In this document: positions 21,290 to 23,913 of the stretch, one piece after another
Layout of the letters: the number at the start of each line of letters is the position of its first letter
Numbering within the stretch: position 1 is the first letter of the stretch
Origin: a virus
Length of the DNA stretch: 23,913 bases
Strand: one strand, 5' to 3'
Virus record (IMG/VR): IMGVR_UViG_3300021139_000151
Coordinates: 1 to 23,913 of that record
Made by a program: the position numbers and the translations under genes
Notes under the pieces: generated by a model
Databases searched by the model: none
Told to the model about the DNA's origin: nothing
The model's input: only the letters and a program-made list of their open reading frames with translations

Positions 21290-22659
21290 TGGGAACAACA
21301 CCTCCACCAATTAGTTTTAATACATATTCAGCAGCAGGTTCAGCATTGCCTATGTTCATCCCAAATGCGGATGTTCTTATTAACCAATTTGGTTTTACCA
21401 AAGCAGAATTAAACACCAAGGCAGGTAAAGCGTTTGTTAACAGTCAAATTGTTACAGGCGCAAAAGGTGGTTCCCCAGACAGTTCTACATGGAAAACAGC
21501 CATGGATTACATGTCAACAAAATACCCTGGTCTTTGGTCTAAATTAACGTCTTGGGCAAATGTTCCTAGTGCAGTTGGTGCGCCACATTACACCACTGCG
21601 TCAATGGACTTGTACACTGCTTTGCAATCACAAGGTGGAGACTTTAGTGGTCTTACCAAAGACATTGTTTATGGCGGTAAAAGTTCTTCTTCGGCTGTTG
21701 TTGTAGCGGGGCCTAACGGTCTTGCTACTAGCAATGCTTCAGCAGGTTCCCAGGCTAGTGCTTACGGAACAATGCTTAACTATCTTGACTCATGGGGCAT
21801 GGGCAATTTGATGCCTACTATCCAAAAGATGATTACGGCTCAGGGCGATAACTTAACTAATACACAAGAGTTATTGAACTATGTTCGCAATACTGCTGAA
21901 TACAAGCAAAACTTCCCTGGTCTTACCGAGCGCAATGCCAGCCTTGGGCCAGGTGCAGAGCACATGACAGAAGCCCAGTACCAACAGTATGTGACTACCG
22001 TACAGGGCCTTACAGGTCTTTATGGCCTTCCTGAAGGAACAATAACCAAGGCGGCAATTGGTGACTTGATTAAGAACAACGTGTCAACTACGGAACTTGA
22101 GTCCAGGATTAATAAGGGATACGTGGCTTACAACAACGCTGACCAGAACGTTAAGAACCTTTTGGCTCAGGAATACGGGCTTACCCCAGGACAAGGCGTT
22201 GCTTACTTTCTTAATCCAACGGCAGCACAGGCAACTATTGAAAAGAACATTGCTGCTGCAACTATCCAGGGTTATGCTCAGGGCATAGGTCTTAAGGGTA
22301 TGAGTCAGGCTGGAGCAGAGCAGTTGGCAGGAATGGTCAAGATGGCAGGTACGGCAGCCAGCACAGGTGGAGCCGCCGACCCATACGCCGCTTACAGCAT
22401 GTCTCAACTCCGTTCAGACCTAGCCACAGCAGCAAGAGATGTTCAACTTACGGTTGCCGCACCAGGTTCAGGCCGCTCTACAGTAACCACTAATCAACTT
22501 ATAGGTTCTCAAATTGCCGGCTATGCCGGTACAAATCAGGCCGCTGAACAGGTTCAGGTAGCCCGTGCTGAACAAGCCGCAGCCGCCCCGTTTGAAAAGG
22601 GTGGTGGATACGTTGAAAACGCTAAGGGGGTTGTAGGGCTTGGTAGCGCTAGGACGTAA
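21289..22659 (+). CDS. Ala/Gly-rich virion protein (456 aa)
   Basis: The start overlaps the previous stop as TAATG. The sequence is rich in Ala, Gly, Thr and Gln, with many predicted helices and few charges: I-P-N-A-D-V-L-I-N-Q-F-G-F near the N-terminus, repeated Y-x(2-3)-Y aromatic pairs in the middle, and long Ala/Gln helices at about 320-440. No signal peptide or enzyme motif is seen. Size and position before scaffold and capsid suggest an internal virion or ejection protein. An alternative is a minor capsid protein. Confidence 0.72.
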   Translation: MGTTPPPISFNTYSAAGSALPMFIPNADVLINQFGFTKAELNTKAGKAFVNSQIVTGAKGGSPDSSTWKTAMDYMSTKYPGLWSKLTSWANVPSAVGAPHYTTASMDLYTALQSQGGDFSGLTKDIVYGGKSSSSAVVVAGPNGLATSNASAGSQASAYGTMLNYLDSWGMGNLMPTIQKMITAQGDNLTNTQELLNYVRNTAEYKQNFPGLTERNASLGPGAEHMTEAQYQQYVTTVQGLTGLYGLPEGTITKAAIGDLIKNNVSTTELESRINKGYVAYNNADQNVKNLLAQEYGLTPGQGVAYFLNPTAAQATIEKNIAAATIQGYAQGIGLKGMSQAGAEQLAGMVKMAGTAASTGGAADPYAAYSMSQLRSDLATAARDVQLTVAAPGSGRSTVTTNQLIGSQIAGYAGTNQAAEQVQVARAEQAAAAPFEKGGGYVENAKGVVGLGSART

Positions 22660-22674
22660 CATTCGTTATTAAAA

Positions 22675-22683
22675 TGATACAAT
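22675..22683 (+). promoter_or_regulatory. candidate extended -10 promoter for scaffold/capsid
   Basis: TGATACAAT is an extended -10 (TGnTACAAT) with no clear -35 at 17-18 bases. It would give a leader of about 145 bases carrying the two matched hairpins before the scaffold gene. Confidence 0.35.
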
Positions 22684-22734
22684 TGACGTAGATGGTTGGC
22701 CCTATGTGGCCGTAGGAGCGCTAATTATCTAAAC

Positions 22735-22764
22735 CCGCTTTGGAGGGCATGACCAAAGTGCGTA
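22735..22764 (+). repeat. leader hairpin 1 (CCGCTTT...AAAGTGCGTA)
   Basis: CGCTTTGG (22736-22743) pairs with CCAAAGTG (22753-22760), 8 pairs including one G-U. The loop contains GGGCATG, and the stem end contains part of a GGAGG. The outer arms recur 51 bases downstream at 22786-22815. Confidence 0.65.
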
Positions 22765-22785
22765 TAAAAATGCTGAAAATATTAT

Positions 22786-22815
22786 CCGCTTTATTAACCT
22801 CTGGTAAAGTGCGTA
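22786..22815 (+). repeat. leader hairpin 2, same stem arms and different loop
   Basis: CGCTTTA (22787-22793) pairs with TAAAGTG (22805-22811) around an 11-base loop. CCGCTTT and AAAGTGCGTA are identical to hairpin 1 and at the same internal spacing; the 13 bases between differ. The AAGGAG of scaffold follows 4 bases after the repeat. Confidence 0.65.
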
Positions 22816-22834
22816 CCCGCAAGGAGCGATTAGC

Positions 22835-23320
22835 ATGGCAGAATTTGAAGATTACGAAGACGAGATTGAAGTTGAGCGTCAACCGCTAGACCCGAACATT
22901 CGGAAGCAGTTGCGTGAAGCAGAAAAGGCTCGTAAGGAATTAGACGGTCTTAAGGCAGAACTAGAAGCGCAAAAGCGTGAAGTTCAGTTTTCTAAGGCAG
23001 GGATTCCGGATTCAGGTATTGGTTCATTATTCCGTAAGGCGTATGACGGTGAAACTTCTCAGGAAGCAATCCGAGCAGCGGCTGAAGAGTATGGAATTTT
23101 AAAATCTGAATCTATCGAAGATACTTCAAGTAATGCAGAATTAGATGCTCTACGCAGGACGCAAGGTGCAACTGTAGGTAATTCTGGCGCAATGCCAGAC
23201 CCACAGCAAATGTACCTTGAAGCACTTGCCGCAGCGTCTACTCCTGATGAAGTCATGCGAGTCGTTGAAGGAGACACCGGGTCAAAACTGGGTGTCTACT
23301 CTTCTCGTGGGTCGTTCTAA
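22835..23320 (+). CDS. capsid scaffolding protein
   Basis: The 161-aa product is highly charged. An acidic N-terminus (E-F-E-D-Y-E-D-E-I-E-V-E) leads into a coiled coil at about 25-52 (E-K-A-R-K-E-L-D-G-L-K-A-E-L-E-A-Q-K), then a helical C-terminal half. This composition, small size and placement 41 bases before the major capsid gene are typical of phage scaffolds, which direct procapsid assembly and then leave. The C-terminus (E-A-L-A-A-A-S-T-P-D-E-V-M-R-V-V) could bind the capsid protein. AAGGAG precedes the start. It is under a structured leader, suggesting regulated translation. Confidence 0.82.
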   Translation: MAEFEDYEDEIEVERQPLDPNIRKQLREAEKARKELDGLKAELEAQKREVQFSKAGIPDSGIGSLFRKAYDGETSQEAIRAAAEEYGILKSESIEDTSSNAELDALRRTQGATVGNSGAMPDPQQMYLEALAAASTPDEVMRVVEGDTGSKLGVYSSRGSF

Positions 23321-23361
23321 GCCTAAAAACTTAAACACCTAAAGAAAAGGAGTTAACCACA

Positions 23362-23913
23362 ATGGTTGACGCATATACAGGTCAGAGCACCCTTGATTTC
23401 TCAAAGGCCGCTTATGACCGCATGGCATACTTTGCACTACGCCCAGAACTATACTTTGACGCTGCCGCTGACGTTCAGCCTACGCACCAGAGCATGCCTG
23501 GAGCATCAGTTGCATTTACAATTGTTAACGACCTAGCAATTCAGGCTTCTGCACTGACTGAGACAAGCGACGTATCTACTGTTGCTCTTTCAGACAGCCA
23601 GGTTACCCTGACACTTGCTGAGTACGGTAACGCTGTGCTTACCACTGCCAAGTTGCGTGGAACGTCATACGTAGACATTGACCCAATCGTTGCCAACGTA
23701 GTTGGATACAACGCTGGAGTTTCAATTGACACAATTGCACGTGCTGCACTTGACCAGGGTACAAACGTACAGTACGCATCAGGACTTGGAGCAACAACTC
23801 TACAGTCATCTGTCACAACCCGTGCCGGAGTAACAGCATCAAACACAATCTCATCACTTGACATTCGTGTTGCTCGTGCTCGTCTCCGTTCACAGAACGT
23901 ACCAACATTCGGC
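23362..23913 (+). CDS. major capsid protein, N4-gp56-like (5' part)
   Basis: The first 184 codons are present and run off the right edge. AAAGGAG lies 10 bases before the ATG. The protein has P-G-A-S-V-A-F-T-I (about 47-55), A-L-T-E-T-S-D-V, then V-T-L-T-L-A-E-Y-G-N-A-V-L-T-T-A-K-L (about 77-94) and D-P-I-V-A-N-V-V-G-Y-N-A-G. The order A-L-T-E-x...L-x-E-Y-G-N resembles N4-gp56-family and related HK97-fold capsid proteins. Codon use is strongly biased to a few favoured codons (for example GCA, ACA, CTT), as expected for the most abundant virion protein. Position after scaffold makes the assignment firm; the exact family is tentative. Confidence 0.88.
   Translation, partial: MVDAYTGQSTLDFSKAAYDRMAYFALRPELYFDAAADVQPTHQSMPGASVAFTIVNDLAIQASALTETSDVSTVALSDSQVTLTLAEYGNAVLTTAKLRGTSYVDIDPIVANVVGYNAGVSIDTIARAALDQGTNVQYASGLGATTLQSSVTTRAGVTASNTISSLDIRVARARLRSQNVPTFG

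Noticed and set aside
22749-22889. 46-codon basic frame starting after GGAGG within leader hairpin 1
   Set aside because: The Shine-Dalgarno lies only two or three bases before the ATG, the frame overlaps the scaffold gene, and both fall in a conserved hairpin pair better explained as RNA structure.
1-23913. CRISPR arrays, insertion sequences, transposase or integrase genes
   Set aside because: No regularly spaced repeats and no matching protein motifs were seen in the window.

Overview
The window reads as part of the genome of a tailed phage of an actinobacterium. Every supported gene lies on the + strand and genes are tightly packed, often with TAATG or ATGA stop/start overlaps. Two WhiB-family proteins (an actinobacterial and actinophage family) argue for an actinobacterial host. 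The mostly AT-rich, short-intergenic style is compatible with a phage of small-genome aquatic actinobacteria, but that last step is inference.

Region 1 (1-5191) is an early/replication-recombination module. It holds the end of a Cas4/RecB-like exonuclease, an ERF single-strand annealing protein, a Holliday-junction-resolvase-like nuclease, an SSB, a MazG/DUF1599-like protein, a possible replication-initiation protein, two WhiB-like regulators, a proteasome/HslV-like Ntn hydrolase, an exported lysozyme-like protein and many small genes (28-82 aa), several with zinc-ribbon cysteines. Exonuclease, annealer, SSB and resolvase together would form a phage recombination pathway.

Region 2 (about 5400-8220) is a GC-rich island (63% G+C in a hand-counted line at 6601-6660, against 38% at 16801-16860). 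It carries a glutamine-synthetase-like amidoligase with a cysteine-rich N-terminus, a class II glutamine amidotransferase with a cysteine-rich C-terminus, a two-helix membrane protein and a small protein, and ends at a strong intrinsic terminator. A terminator-like element and two 21-bp tandem repeats precede it. It looks like horizontally acquired cargo that makes an amide or peptide-like modification; the substrate is unknown.

Region 3 (8022-9301) is mainly non-coding. It contains a perfect match to the Gram-positive/actinobacterial LexA (SOS) box, a second imperfect palindrome, candidate promoters, several hairpins and two small basic genes.

Region 4 (9302-23913) is the virion module: a holin-like membrane protein, a small protein, terminase large subunit, portal, a Pro/Ala-rich protein, a giant 2237-aa protein with a GNAT-like segment (likely an internal or ejected polyvalent protein), two further probable virion proteins, a scaffold and the start of the major capsid protein. 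Two matched hairpins sit in the leader of the scaffold/capsid genes.
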